A DNA stretch of 64,000 bases, from assembly GCA_039975855.1 (NCBI GenBank), contig JBDWGH010000004.1, positions 248,001 through 312,000 on the forward strand, written 5' to 3'. A program made the position numbers and the translations under genes. Shown piece after piece: positions 31,607 through 41,387 of this stretch (positions are counted from its first letter, which is position 1; each line of letters begins with the position of its first letter). The notes below the pieces were generated by a model, which saw only the letters and a list, made by a program, of their open reading frames with translations, did not search any database and was not told where the DNA came from. The stretch comes from Litorimonas sp039975855 (lineage in GTDB: Bacteria; Pseudomonadota; Alphaproteobacteria; Caulobacterales; Maricaulaceae).

Positions 31607-33196
31607 ATGAAGAACTTTAGTGAACTCGACCTTGCCGAGCCTTTAGCACGCGCGCTGGCGGACCTAGGTCATTCAAAGCCGACACCGATTCAAGCCCAAG
31701 CCATTCCGCCGGCATTGGAAGGCCGCGATGTCATGGGCATCGCGCAAACCGGTACGGGTAAAACGGCCGGGTTTACCCTGCCGACCCTCACACACATCTT
31801 CCGCGAAGATCGCGAACCACCCAAGCGCGGCGCGCGCGTACTCGCCCTTGCTCCAACCCGGGAACTTGCTAGTCAGATCGCGGATAGTGTCCGCGATTAT
31901 GGCCGGCATATGCCGCATCTCTCCGTCGCCTGTGTTTATGGCGGCAAGCCGATTGCACGCCAGATCAAGCGTTTGTCGGGCGGCAATGACGTACTCGTCG
32001 CGACACCAGGGCGATTGATTGACCTGATGGATCGCAAGGCCATTAAACTAGATGAAGTTGAAGTCCTGATCTTGGACGAAGCCGACCAAATGCTGGATAT
32101 GGGCTTCATCCATGCCCTTAAACAGATCGTGAAAGTTCTGCCGAAACAGCGTCAGACACTTTTCTTTTCCGCGACACTTGCGCCAAAAATCAAAACGCTT
32201 TCGAAGCAGTTCTTGAACGATCCTGTCCACGTTTCCGTCACGCCAGCCAACCGCACGGCAGATAAAGTAACCCAGAAGATATTCAAAATGTCCCGTGGGG
32301 ACAAACAAGACCGCCTCGCCGTTGAGCTTTTGCGTGATGGTGTGGGCCGCTCTCTTGTCTTTACGCGCACCAAACATGGCGCGGACCGCGTCGTGAAACG
32401 TCTGGCGAAAGTCGGCATTAGCGCCGTCGCCATTCACGGCAATAAAAACCAGAACCAACGCACCCGCGCGCTGGACGCGTTTAAATCTGGAGAAGTCCAA
32501 ACCCTCGTCGCAACAGATGTCGCGGCCCGCGGGATCGACATTCCGGACATCACCCATGTCTTTAATTTCGAACTCCCCAATGTGCCGGAACAATATGTTC
32601 ACCGGATTGGCCGAACCGCACGAGCAGAAGCTGAAGGCATCGCCATCAGCTTTGTCGCGACTGAACGGGATACTGATGAAGAAAAATACCTCCGCGACAT
32701 TGAGAAACTTTTGAACACAAAAATTCCAGAAGGCAAAACCACGGATGGTTTGCCTGCACAGCTGAGATCTATGCGCGCGCGTAAACCCCTTCCCAAGCCT
32801 GAGGCTCCAAAGCCGGATGCCAGAAAAGGCCGCGGAAAGTCTAAGAAGAAAAAGAAAGCGCGTTTCAGCAAGGACCAAGACCGGAAGACTGAGAATAGAG
32901 GCGCGAGCCAAACCCGCGGCCGGGGAAACCCGTCTCGCGCGATGCCATCTGGTGATGATGCGCCAACCCGCAATACGCCCTCACGAGAAGGGCGCTCCCG
33001 CAAGGCGCCAAGTAAGGACGCAAAGCCTAATAGCGATAAGCCCACGAAGATGTCTGGCAGTGCCAGCACCGAAACCCGGAGCCGAAGACCTGCACCATCC
33101 GGCAACCGCGGATCAGGCGGAGACGGCGCCCCGAAGCGGAGGCGCAATAATAGACGGCGCGGAAAACCGGGTGGCGGAGGATCCAAACCGTCCTAA
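31607..33196 (+). CDS. DEAD-box RNA helicase (RhlE-like)
   Basis: 529 residues. An ATP-dependent RNA helicase for ribosome assembly or RNA turnover. Core motifs appear in order: Q motif (PTPIQAQAI), AQTGTGKT, PTRELA, TPGRLID, DEADQML, FSATLAP, then the second RecA domain with LVATDVAARGIDIP and HRIGRTARA. Beyond about residue 375 lies a 150-residue low-complexity basic tail with Lys/Arg/Ser/Gly/Pro repeats, which probably binds RNA. The start at 31607 (MKNFSELDLAEPLARAL) is the normal RhlE beginning; an upstream ATG at 31565 would add 14 residues with no homology. Confidence 0.95.
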   Translation: MKNFSELDLAEPLARALADLGHSKPTPIQAQAIPPALEGRDVMGIAQTGTGKTAGFTLPTLTHIFREDREPPKRGARVLALAPTRELASQIADSVRDYGRHMPHLSVACVYGGKPIARQIKRLSGGNDVLVATPGRLIDLMDRKAIKLDEVEVLILDEADQMLDMGFIHALKQIVKVLPKQRQTLFFSATLAPKIKTLSKQFLNDPVHVSVTPANRTADKVTQKIFKMSRGDKQDRLAVELLRDGVGRSLVFTRTKHGADRVVKRLAKVGISAVAIHGNKNQNQRTRALDAFKSGEVQTLVATDVAARGIDIPDITHVFNFELPNVPEQYVHRIGRTARAEAEGIAISFVATERDTDEEKYLRDIEKLLNTKIPEGKTTDGLPAQLRSMRARKPLPKPEAPKPDARKGRGKSKKKKKARFSKDQDRKTENRGASQTRGRGNPSRAMPSGDDAPTRNTPSREGRSRKAPSKDAKPNSDKPTKMSGSASTETRSRRPAPSGNRGSGGDGAPKRRRNNRRRGKPGGGGSKPS

Positions 33197-33292
33197 ATCT
33201 TTTCGCTACTCCGATTTACTCATTTTTCGCTGAGTAGCCTCTGGGCGCTCCGCAGATAAACTGTTTCGAAAGCACCCACCGAACACCCATTA

Positions 33293-35743
33293 TTATTTCA
33301 ACCGTGACGCTATGCCTGAAACTGTTTCGGAAAGACCGTTATGATCAATGCTCTCGAACATGTCGTTCAATTCACCTGAGAGCTCCGCATCACGCTGGTT
33401 ATTTTTCAACAAGGCGTCAGCGCGATTCAAAGCACGCGTTAACTCACCTGCCTTCTCAGCCGATATTTTATCGCTTCGTTGCAATTGATCTAGGTAAGCT
33501 TTGGCAATGACAGGTTCAGCTGGCCATGTGACAGGGAATTGTTGCTGCGGGTTAAAGGTACCCCCTTGATCCGCAAGCGCTGCCGCAGCAATTTCATTTT
33601 CGCTTAGAAATTCGCTTGCTGATAGTGAGAAAACGTCAAGCCCTCTTGCGATTTCAGTACCGTAAATTTTTCCGTCATACCAATAGGTGGACCAATACCC
33701 GCCCAGCACTAATTTTTTCTCATGGATGGGTCCTCGATCGAAATAGGCAATTTCAATCGGGTTAGCTGAATCTGTATAATCCATAACGGAGAGACCGCCC
33801 TGATACCAAGCTTGCGCAAAGATATCGCGACCGGGAACCGGAATTATCGAACCATTATGCGCAACGCAATTTTCCGCATCCGTTTGCGGGGCAGGAAGTT
33901 TGTAATATCCTTTAAATTCGAGCTGGCGGTCTTTGATATCATAGATCGCATTTGCTCCCCAATCCTTCGGATCATAAACGCGGCAACGCGGACGACTGCC
34001 GCCGCCCCATTCATCTGTGAAGATAACTTTTGTACCGTCATTGTTGAAAGTTGCAGAGTGCCAATAAGCAAATTTGTCGGAGACTACCTCGTCTATCCGC
34101 TGAGGCTTCAACGGGTCGGAAATGTCAAAAATGATACCGTTGCCTGAACAGGCGCCAGCGGCGATTTTAGCTTCAGGGAAAACCGTAATATCGTGACAGT
34201 GGTCGGTTTGACGGGTATCTTGCGTATCTTCTCCATGATCACCGCCTTGCCACAGCCCGGCTAAACGGCCCGTTTCATCGTCAGCAAAGACTGTGGGACT
34301 GTCAATAATACGAGACTTGGACGGATCATCCAATGGGATTTCGATGACATCAATTCGGAACAGCGCGGTGCGGTCATCCCCGGGAATACGGCCAACGCAA
34401 CCCGCGAGTTCTTCGCCGTCCCGAATAGACGATGTGCCTGAATTATATACGATGAGCTTGGTTGCGTCCTGCGTAACAATAGAATGCGTATGGGAGCCGC
34501 GGCAGGTTTGGACCTGACCCACTTGCACGGGCTTTGCGAGATCGCTGATGTCGAAAATACGAATGCCACGGAACCTCTCCGCACTTACATCTTCGCTTAT
34601 ACCCTGCAGGCCGCAATCCACGCGTCCGCGCGTTTGCTCAACGGACATAATCAACAGATCACCTGCAATGGAGACATCTCCCTGCCCGCCCGGACAAACC
34701 ACTGAGCTATAGAGTTTTGGCGTGCCATTTTCCTGGAGTTTATAGATGTTAAATCCGTGATAGCTGCCTGCGACCATAATATCATCTTGAAACGCCATAT
34801 CCGTATTGGAAAAACTCAAGAGTGGAGAGCGGTCACTCCACTCAGTGTTATCAAGGCTCTGCCCTTCATCATCTGACTCTGCTTTATCTGCATCGCCCTT
34901 TTTCGCTTTAATGGGTGGCAAGCCAGACGGGTTTTTCGGATCAAAAAATCCGGCCGGTTTCTGGAGCGTTGCAATGTGCTCTAAATTTAAAATCGCCTCA
35001 CCAGCGTCTTGAAATCCTGCGGAAAGCACGGCGCGAGGGTCGGAAGAGAGCGAGCCTAAAATCGCGCTCATTTGCTCAATCTCAGATTTCTGATCATTTA
35101 CAATATCGGTGATGAAGTCGTAGAGGACAGGGTCATAGGCGGACCCGGGCTGGTCAGTCAGATCTTCGACCATCGTCAAAGCCCCCTCGTGATGCGTAAT
35201 CATCAGGCGCAGAAATAGAGCATCGAAATCTGTGCCTTCAGAATTTGCCAGCTGCTGCATTTGATCAGGCGTTGCCATCCCAGCCATTTTGTGATGCCCA
35301 CCGTGATGCGCATGACCATTCATGGCGATGTCCTCACCTCTTTCGGTCAACCAGTCTTCCATGAATTTAATCTCATCGGCCTGCGAAGCCCTAATTCGGC
35401 CTGCCAGTTCGGTGACGTCAGTCTGGTTCGTTCGATCTGCAACGAGATTAGCCATTTCAACCGCTTGAGCATGATGCGGGATCATATTCTGCATGAAAGA
35501 AACATCGTCCGGGGAATAGCTATTATTAGCGACTTTAATCGCCTCAGACGCCGCCAAAGTTTGCGAGGATTGTCCCGGTGCTCCAGGTAAAATGATTGGT
35601 GTTGTGCTTACCGCCGCAGATGCCGCCATATCCTCTGATGCTGTCTCTGGTGTTGCAGGTTTAGTCGTTTCAGCCTGTTGTTGGCAGCTCGACAAAATTA
35701 AGCCACTAAGGGCCGAAGCGAGAATTAAAGTTTTCATATGCAT
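33293..35743 (-). CDS. Large lipoprotein fusing two DUF305-type segments to an LVIVD beta-propeller
   Basis: 816 residues. A lipoprotein signal (LSSCQQQ, Cys20) is followed by a low-complexity linker and a DUF305-like metal-binding region (about 75-230). That region has the two His-rich helices MIPHHAQAVEMA and MITHHEGALTM and a poly-His loop HAHHGGHHKMAG. After a linker (about 250-310) come LVIVD-type beta-propeller blades (about 320-720: FNIYKLQEN, GIRIFDISDLAKPVQVGQ, GIIFDISDPLKPQRID, GLSVMDYTDSANPIEIAYFD). The C-terminal 90 residues are helical. DUF305 proteins bind copper or other metals. The fusion suggests an envelope metal-handling or redox protein. Confidence 0.82.
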   Translation of the reverse strand: MHMKTLILASALSGLILSSCQQQAETTKPATPETASEDMAASAAVSTTPIILPGAPGQSSQTLAASEAIKVANNSYSPDDVSFMQNMIPHHAQAVEMANLVADRTNQTDVTELAGRIRASQADEIKFMEDWLTERGEDIAMNGHAHHGGHHKMAGMATPDQMQQLANSEGTDFDALFLRLMITHHEGALTMVEDLTDQPGSAYDPVLYDFITDIVNDQKSEIEQMSAILGSLSSDPRAVLSAGFQDAGEAILNLEHIATLQKPAGFFDPKNPSGLPPIKAKKGDADKAESDDEGQSLDNTEWSDRSPLLSFSNTDMAFQDDIMVAGSYHGFNIYKLQENGTPKLYSSVVCPGGQGDVSIAGDLLIMSVEQTRGRVDCGLQGISEDVSAERFRGIRIFDISDLAKPVQVGQVQTCRGSHTHSIVTQDATKLIVYNSGTSSIRDGEELAGCVGRIPGDDRTALFRIDVIEIPLDDPSKSRIIDSPTVFADDETGRLAGLWQGGDHGEDTQDTRQTDHCHDITVFPEAKIAAGACSGNGIIFDISDPLKPQRIDEVVSDKFAYWHSATFNNDGTKVIFTDEWGGGSRPRCRVYDPKDWGANAIYDIKDRQLEFKGYYKLPAPQTDAENCVAHNGSIIPVPGRDIFAQAWYQGGLSVMDYTDSANPIEIAYFDRGPIHEKKLVLGGYWSTYWYDGKIYGTEIARGLDVFSLSASEFLSENEIAAAALADQGGTFNPQQQFPVTWPAEPVIAKAYLDQLQRSDKISAEKAGELTRALNRADALLKNNQRDAELSGELNDMFESIDHNGLSETVSGIASRLK

Positions 35744-35873
35744 GATGAGCCTCTGCCTAAAAATATTCTAACGTCCTGGTTGGGTGGTTATTTGCTTAGT
35801 GATGAGCAAGCTTACCTACAAGGTACAGAGAAATATAGATTTTCAGGAGCGCTACATGCCTCCTTGTTCCCAA

Positions 35874-36257
35874 TCAGGATATATCAGGACGAGTCGCCCA
35901 ATAAATCAGCGCAATTAATGGAAACTGCAATGCCACCCGCCCCCACAGCATTGCGGGGCTGCTGACGCTGTTTCCAAATGGTATCCCTGCCATCGCCATG
36001 TAAATATTCGCCGGTAAAACTGCGAGTAAAAACAGACCGAGCATAACCCCAATATGCGGGCGGAAATGCGGGCAAAGCAACATCACGCCCATCCCAATCT
36101 CCATGAGCCCTGTCACCCACACGATCAGTTTAGGGAATGGGAGTAAGGGCGGTACAATTGCGGCAAAGTTTTCCACTGCGACGAAATGCATGACACCTGC
36201 CACGACAAAGAAGAGCGCGAAGAATACACAAAGCGCGGATTTAAGACGGGCAAGCAT
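35874..36257 (-). CDS. DoxX-like small membrane protein
   Basis: 127 residues with four transmembrane helices (about 5-25, 43-62, 68-88, 100-120). The pattern (VVAGVMHFV, IVWVTGLMEIGMGVMLL, PANIYMAM) matches DoxX/DoxD-family proteins, which are small quinone-linked or redox membrane proteins in many bacteria. It lies upstream of the DUF305/LVIVD gene on the same strand, with a 130-base gap. A shared redox job is possible but not shown. Confidence 0.82.
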   Translation of the reverse strand: MLARLKSALCVFFALFFVVAGVMHFVAVENFAAIVPPLLPFPKLIVWVTGLMEIGMGVMLLCPHFRPHIGVMLGLFLLAVLPANIYMAMAGIPFGNSVSSPAMLWGRVALQFPLIALIYWATRPDIS

Positions 36258-36364
36258 GCTTGGCTGTAACGGGCCGTTTCGAAAATTTAAATGGGCATTT
36301 TAAACCTAACTTGCGCATGTGTTCCCCATTCGCTATCCCGTCGTTTTGCACGGACTGCACACCC

Positions 36365-37300
36365 ATGCCGCACTTCATCTCTCTCGCTGATATCTCTGCC
36401 GCTGACCTGCGCGCCATCCTTGATGATGCCCACGCGATGAAAGCCGCCCGCATTGGCTTGCCTAAAGGCGCAGTCGACCGCTACGCCGCGTTAAAAGGCG
36501 AAACTCTGGCGATGATATTCGAGAAATCTTCGACCCGCACACGATTTTCTTTCGAACAAGGTATGCGCCAGCTTGGCGGGAGCTCAATCGTCGCGGGCGC
36601 AAATGATATGCAGCTCGGCCGCGGAGAAAGCGTCGAAGATACCGCGCGCGTATTGTCCCGCTTTGTCGATGCCGTCATGATACGATCTAATGCCCACAGT
36701 ACGATAACTGATTTCGCGGCGAACGCCGATGTGCCCGTGATTAACGGGCTGTCCGACCATAATCACCCTTGTCAAATTATGGCGGATCTGATGACGTTGG
36801 AAGAACGCGGCGTGAAACTGCGGGGGTCAAAGCTGGCTTGGATTGGCGACGGCAATAATGTGCTCGCCAGTTTCGTGAACGCCGCGCCTGCATTCGGGTT
36901 TGAGCTGCGGATAAGCTCCCCCGATGGCTATCGCCTAGAAGATAATCCCAAGACGAAAGGCCTCATTAAAGTCGCACAGGATAAGCAAGGCGTTATCCAT
37001 GACGGATTGTCCCCTGATGATGCGGCAGATGGCGCAGACGCGCTGATTACAGATTGCTGGGTATCGATGGGTGATACGGACAAGGAAGAACGCCTCGCCG
37101 CTCTGGGCCCCTATCAGATCGACGCGGAGCGCCTTGCCAAGGCAAATAAAGACGCGCTTTTCCTTCACTGTCTCCCCGCCTATCGCGGCCAAGAAATGAC
37201 GGCAGACGTTTTAGAAGGTCCACAAAGCGTGGTTTGGGACGAAGCCGAAAATCGCCTTCACGCGCAAAAGGCTGTCGTGAAATGGTGTTTGGGAGCATAA
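36365..37300 (+). CDS. argF: Ornithine carbamoyltransferase
   Basis: 311 residues, full length. It makes citrulline from ornithine and carbamoyl phosphate in arginine synthesis. The carbamoyl-phosphate site STRTR is at residues 56-60 and the HPCQ motif is in NHPCQIMADLMT. The conserved Cys of the ornithine site is in FLHCLPAYRGQE near the C-terminus. The start at 36365 is used because MPHFISLADISAADL is the normal N-terminus; an ATG at 36260 overlaps the DoxX gene. No other arginine gene is adjacent. Confidence 0.96.
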   Translation: MPHFISLADISAADLRAILDDAHAMKAARIGLPKGAVDRYAALKGETLAMIFEKSSTRTRFSFEQGMRQLGGSSIVAGANDMQLGRGESVEDTARVLSRFVDAVMIRSNAHSTITDFAANADVPVINGLSDHNHPCQIMADLMTLEERGVKLRGSKLAWIGDGNNVLASFVNAAPAFGFELRISSPDGYRLEDNPKTKGLIKVAQDKQGVIHDGLSPDDAADGADALITDCWVSMGDTDKEERLAALGPYQIDAERLAKANKDALFLHCLPAYRGQEMTADVLEGPQSVVWDEAENRLHAQKAVVKWCLGA

Positions 37301-37409
37301 CTCCACCCGAACTGTAAAGCTTTGTGATTTGAAACTGACAGACCGCGTCGTTTAGAAACGCTGAACGGCGACGGGCGCATTTTCAATTTACGTATGAGTT
37401 TCAACATCA

Positions 37410-39002
37410 GTGATATTTGACCTCTCAAAACTCCCAGATAGCCCTGAGCTGTCGGCACAGGTGTGTATCATCGGCGCAGGCGTTGCCGGTCAGGCCGTTG
37501 CCGCTCGTTTGGCCGCGGCCAACATCGACGTTGTCTTAATTGAAAGCGGCGGCACAGATTTTGATTCCGAAACGCAAAAGCTGGCAGAAGGCCGCAATAT
37601 CGGGGAAACCTATTACGATCTCGAAACCACGCGGCTGCGGCTTTATGGCGGGACGGCCGCAATTTGGGGTGGGCGCTGTGCGGAGCTCGACGCGATTGAT
37701 TTCGAAAAACGTGACTACATCCCGCATAGCGGCTGGCCGATTACCAAAGCTGACCTCGACCCATATTATGACAAAGCCTTCAAAACTCTTGGGCTTAAGC
37801 GTCAGCAATATACCGACCTCTGGACCCAAACAAAGGGGAACAAACCGCCCTTTGACCCGGCCAAACTGGACCCCGGGTTTTGGAGCTTTGACGATAATGG
37901 CGAACGCTTCACTCGCACTCAAAATACGGGCAACGCCCGAACCCTGCTCAATGCAACGGTTACGGAAATGGATGCGGATGAAGCCGGGGTTATCCGAGCC
38001 GTTACTGCGCGTAGCCTGAATGGCAAGACCGCGAATATCACGGCCAAGACCTTCGTCATCGCATCGGGAACGATAGAAACCGTGCGCCTTTTGATGGGCA
38101 GCGTACCCAGCCGCCCAAATGGCTTGGGTAATGAGCATGATCACCTTGGTCGTTATTTCATGGAACACCCGCATGCCCGCGGCGGGCAAATCCTAACCCC
38201 TGATTACGCCAAATCCCTGTTGGCGTTGCCGCGCGCATTACGCATTCAGGGACGGCGTTATGCTGGATTTTTACGTCCTGCCGACGCGCTGCAACGCGAA
38301 GCGGGCATTCTCAACACCTCTCTAAGCTTTGCGCCCCGCCGCCACGAAGGGCTGCAAAAAGATGGCTTGCGAGCGATGAAGGATAAGCTGAAACACGACC
38401 TGCCCAGCACAAAATTTTGGCGAACGTCTTACAAGCGCTTGAAGGGTATAGGCATCAAGCTTCGCGAATGGACAGAGCCCGCACCGTCCGTTCGCAAAAT
38501 ACATCATGCACCGGACACCTTTGGCCTCTACGCCGTTATCCGCGCGGAACAGGCCCCCAACCCTGACAGCCGGATTACATTGTCTGCTGACACGGACGCA
38601 CTCGGCCAGCGCCGCGTCGATCTGGATTGGCGATTATCCGAAATAGATAAACGTAGTGTCCGCGTTTTGATGGAAACCTTGGGCGCGGAGTATCAACGCC
38701 TTGGATGGGGCAAGGTTGAGCCTGCGCCTTGGCTTTATGATGAAGGCGAACCTTGGAAAATTGACCCACTTATCTCTTCGCATCATATTGGAGGCTACCA
38801 CCATATGGGCGGCACCCGAATGAGCGCCTCCGCCAAGGACGGTGTTGTTGACGCCAATTGCCGCGTCCATGCTAGCCCAAACCTTTACATCGCCAGTAGT
38901 AGCGTCTTCCCGACAGGCGGCTGGGCAAATCCAACAGTGACGATCATGGCACTGGCGGAGCGGTTAGCGGACCATTTAATTGAGAATAATGTGAAGAGCT
39001 AA
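37410..39002 (+). CDS. GMC family FAD-dependent oxidoreductase
   Basis: 530 residues. GMC enzymes oxidise alcohols or sugars with FAD. The N-terminal ADP-binding fold is VCIIGAGVAGQAVAARLAA with an acidic strand end (VLIESGG). The FAD-contacting GGTAAIWGGRC follows, and the C-terminal active-site part has HHMGGTRMSAS and SSVFPTGGWANPTVTIMALA. The start is GTG at 37410; the nearest ATG at 37394 is out of frame and a stop lies just upstream in frame. The substrate is unknown. A bidirectional terminator follows. Confidence 0.92.
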   Translation: MIFDLSKLPDSPELSAQVCIIGAGVAGQAVAARLAAANIDVVLIESGGTDFDSETQKLAEGRNIGETYYDLETTRLRLYGGTAAIWGGRCAELDAIDFEKRDYIPHSGWPITKADLDPYYDKAFKTLGLKRQQYTDLWTQTKGNKPPFDPAKLDPGFWSFDDNGERFTRTQNTGNARTLLNATVTEMDADEAGVIRAVTARSLNGKTANITAKTFVIASGTIETVRLLMGSVPSRPNGLGNEHDHLGRYFMEHPHARGGQILTPDYAKSLLALPRALRIQGRRYAGFLRPADALQREAGILNTSLSFAPRRHEGLQKDGLRAMKDKLKHDLPSTKFWRTSYKRLKGIGIKLREWTEPAPSVRKIHHAPDTFGLYAVIRAEQAPNPDSRITLSADTDALGQRRVDLDWRLSEIDKRSVRVLMETLGAEYQRLGWGKVEPAPWLYDEGEPWKIDPLISSHHIGGYHHMGGTRMSASAKDGVVDANCRVHASPNLYIASSSVFPTGGWANPTVTIMALAERLADHLIENNVKS

Positions 39003-39020
39003 ATCCTCCCAAAAACAAAA

Positions 39021-39047
39021 AGACCGAACCTGTTGACAGCTCGGTCT
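39021..39047. terminator. Bidirectional terminator between the GMC and peroxidase genes
   Basis: AGACCGA and TCGGTCT form a 7-bp stem with a 13-base loop. It is flanked by an A-run on the left (AAAAACAAAA) and T-rich sequence on the right, so it can act for both convergent genes. Confidence 0.75.
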
Positions 39048-39077
39048 CTTTGTTAAGTTTACTAGAGACTTAAATGT

Positions 39078-41090
39078 CTACTGGACCGAAAATACATCAT
39101 CCGAGATTTCATTTCCGATCGATGTATTGTCTCTGATAATTTCCGCCAGCGAGGTATTCTCCACGATGTTCTGGTCAGCTTGCGGGAGGTAGATTTCGTA
39201 CCAAAAGCGATCTGCATCGCGAAGTTCCGTGAACTGACGTACCATCACCGTTTGGAATAATTCACCCAGCTGGGATCCGCTCACGGCGTCTTCGGCGAGA
39301 CCGCCAGTCCACAAATCAATATCATCAACTGAATCATAGGCGGCTTCCAATCCGGCAACCACATCGGCATCGCTGGAAATCTCGCTAAATGCTGTCCGCG
39401 GCGTTAATCCCAATGCCGTCCTAAGCGCATTATATGAGGGAGCGCCGTGATCGCGGCCGCGCTGAATATTCAGCGACGGCAAATCGAGACCGCCAGCACC
39501 CGGCGGGCCAAACAAGAAGTTCCGAATATCCGTCACCGCTTTCACATCATATTTCTGATGGAGTTGAGAGGCCAAGCCGCGCAGAATTGAATCCATATCG
39601 TCTTCTTCCGTGAACAATGTTGTTCCGGCAAAGAAGGCCTCTGCCAAAGGCAGCGGGCCGCCATCCGCTTCATTCCCATCCGCATCTAAACGAATGAAAT
39701 TTTCATTCAGTAAAGTATGCCCAAGGCGGAACGCCGCGACACTAAACTCATTATAGATGTTCGGATTAATGCTATCATCATACCCGGAATAAGCTGGAAT
39801 AGCATCCTCGCCGATTAAGGCCGGAAGCCATTCATTATAGGTGATGTATTGGATTTTCCCGACCAGAAGACGCCGCGCTGTTTCAAAAACATCATCCGGA
39901 TCTGCATCGGGATTATTATCCATTAGAATTTCGGCCATCCGGTTATGCTCGCGCACGAACAATGTGTGCATCACGGTCAGGCTAGCTTGCTCATTCGCGC
40001 GTACGTCACCGGCGAGGAATAAGATATCCGTTCCGGGGTTCGCATTGGTGAGACCTGCTGTATTGAACGGCAGAAGGTTTCCGTCACTGGTCGCGAGCAA
40101 ATGCCGGTTCGTCGTATCACGCAAGGCTTCGGCGCGCTCATCATCCGACCCATACACCATGGACCCATCTATCCAGGACGTGATCTCATTTTCTTGCTCG
40201 CGTGGATTATCTACGTCTGTTCCTGTGCTCGGGTCGAAAAGGGCTCTGTTGAACGGGATAACAACTGCGCCCGTGCCCGCCGGATCAAAGGACACATCTC
40301 CTGCCGGGACAATGATATCGGCCGATTCTTCCGCGCCATCTGTCAGGTCAATATCGTGGTCAATAAATTGGCCCCATTGCCAGACAAAATCTGACGCGCC
40401 GAATGTGTTGGGAACCGACTCGCCGTCATCCTGGTTATGCACCAGGTTCGATACAACCCGTGCGCTTACACGATCCGGTCCAGCTATTTCGGAAATACCA
40501 TCTGCATAATCATTTGGCGCGAGGCGCTGTAGATGTTCAAAGGCCGCCCCCCAATTTGTATTTGTCAGATTATTGGCCGAGCCGTCATAGGTTCGAACTT
40601 CAACACCGCCGACCATAGGACGATTGCCTGTTCGGTTATCCGCATCATCGCGTCGATCCCGCCGGTTCCCGTCATTAATGCCTTGCGGCGACGCGCCGTC
40701 ACGCGGGGTATCGGCGATCGAGATTGTCACATCTGAGGATACTGGCGAGTTCGTCCCATCCGAAACCGTCAAGCGCAAAACCACGTCTTCGCCGTCCTGT
40801 GTGTTGGGCGCACGGAAAACAGGATTGGCAATAGAGGCGTCACTGAAGTCTACCATTGAACCTGAAACCTGGCTCCATGAAAATGTAAGCGTATCCCCAT
40901 CCGCATCCGTGGCAGAGCCGCTCAGCTGGACCTGCTCGCGCTCTTGAACGGACTGATCCGCACCCGCCGATACAACTGGCGCAACGTTGGTTGCCGCGTC
41001 CACAACGCCGCCGGTCGAATTATTATCATCACCGCAAGCTGTTAGACATAAAGCGAGGCCGCTGACGGAGGTAATTAGAATTTTTTTCAT
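39078..41090 (-). CDS. Animal-type haem peroxidase lipoprotein with N-terminal PKD/Ig-like domain
   Basis: 670 residues. A lipoprotein signal (LTACGDDN, Cys19) is followed by a PKD-like beta-sandwich (about 38-130: GADQSVQEREQVQLSG, ATDADGDTLTFSW, RLTVSDGTNSPV), then an acidic Arg/Asp linker and an animal haem peroxidase domain (about 165-665). The distal-His region is WQWGQFIDHDIDLT, the catalytic Arg region is NEQASLTVMHTLFVREHNRM, and the proximal His is in FRLGHTLLNENF. A further signature, NIQRGRDHGAPSYN, is intact. Such peroxidases make hypohalous or other oxidising species. Surface anchoring fits a role outside the cell. Substrate and physiology are unknown. Confidence 0.9.
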   Translation of the reverse strand: MKKILITSVSGLALCLTACGDDNNSTGGVVDAATNVAPVVSAGADQSVQEREQVQLSGSATDADGDTLTFSWSQVSGSMVDFSDASIANPVFRAPNTQDGEDVVLRLTVSDGTNSPVSSDVTISIADTPRDGASPQGINDGNRRDRRDDADNRTGNRPMVGGVEVRTYDGSANNLTNTNWGAAFEHLQRLAPNDYADGISEIAGPDRVSARVVSNLVHNQDDGESVPNTFGASDFVWQWGQFIDHDIDLTDGAEESADIIVPAGDVSFDPAGTGAVVIPFNRALFDPSTGTDVDNPREQENEITSWIDGSMVYGSDDERAEALRDTTNRHLLATSDGNLLPFNTAGLTNANPGTDILFLAGDVRANEQASLTVMHTLFVREHNRMAEILMDNNPDADPDDVFETARRLLVGKIQYITYNEWLPALIGEDAIPAYSGYDDSINPNIYNEFSVAAFRLGHTLLNENFIRLDADGNEADGGPLPLAEAFFAGTTLFTEEDDMDSILRGLASQLHQKYDVKAVTDIRNFLFGPPGAGGLDLPSLNIQRGRDHGAPSYNALRTALGLTPRTAFSEISSDADVVAGLEAAYDSVDDIDLWTGGLAEDAVSGSQLGELFQTVMVRQFTELRDADRFWYEIYLPQADQNIVENTSLAEIIRDNTSIGNEISDDVFSVQ

Positions 41091-41387
41091 AATACTCTTT
41101 CTTTTAGACCCAAACCCAAAAGAATTTACCTGCTTAGGAGGTTTTACAGGAAAATATTCTAGTCATCACGAAACTGTGATATCCGTCGCATTACAAATTT
41201 ATTGCCGGTTGGACACTTAACTTTTGCTAATCTGGATTAAGTTTTGCTTAGATTTGGAGCGGACAAACAACATCCCTCAACCCATGTGTAGATCGAAGGG
41301 CAATGCGATAGACAGGGTTCGATTAAAGAAAGGCCACCCCCATTGCGGGCGTATAGAATTTATAGGCCGTGTTGTTCGGTAACTCTT
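41091..41387. other. Intergenic stretch, nothing recognised
   Basis: About 300 bases between the peroxidase gene and the NTF2-like gene; the divergent or shared promoter of the peroxidase gene must lie here. No tRNA, repeat or convincing hairpin was found. Confidence 0.5.

Noticed and set aside
32048..32911. Long open frame antisense to the DEAD-box helicase gene
   Set aside because: It is a by-product of biased codon use in the helicase gene; no family features.
35738..35965. 75-residue open frame starting opposite the DUF305 gene's start
   Set aside because: No family, no signal, overlaps the DoxX gene on the other strand; likely chance.
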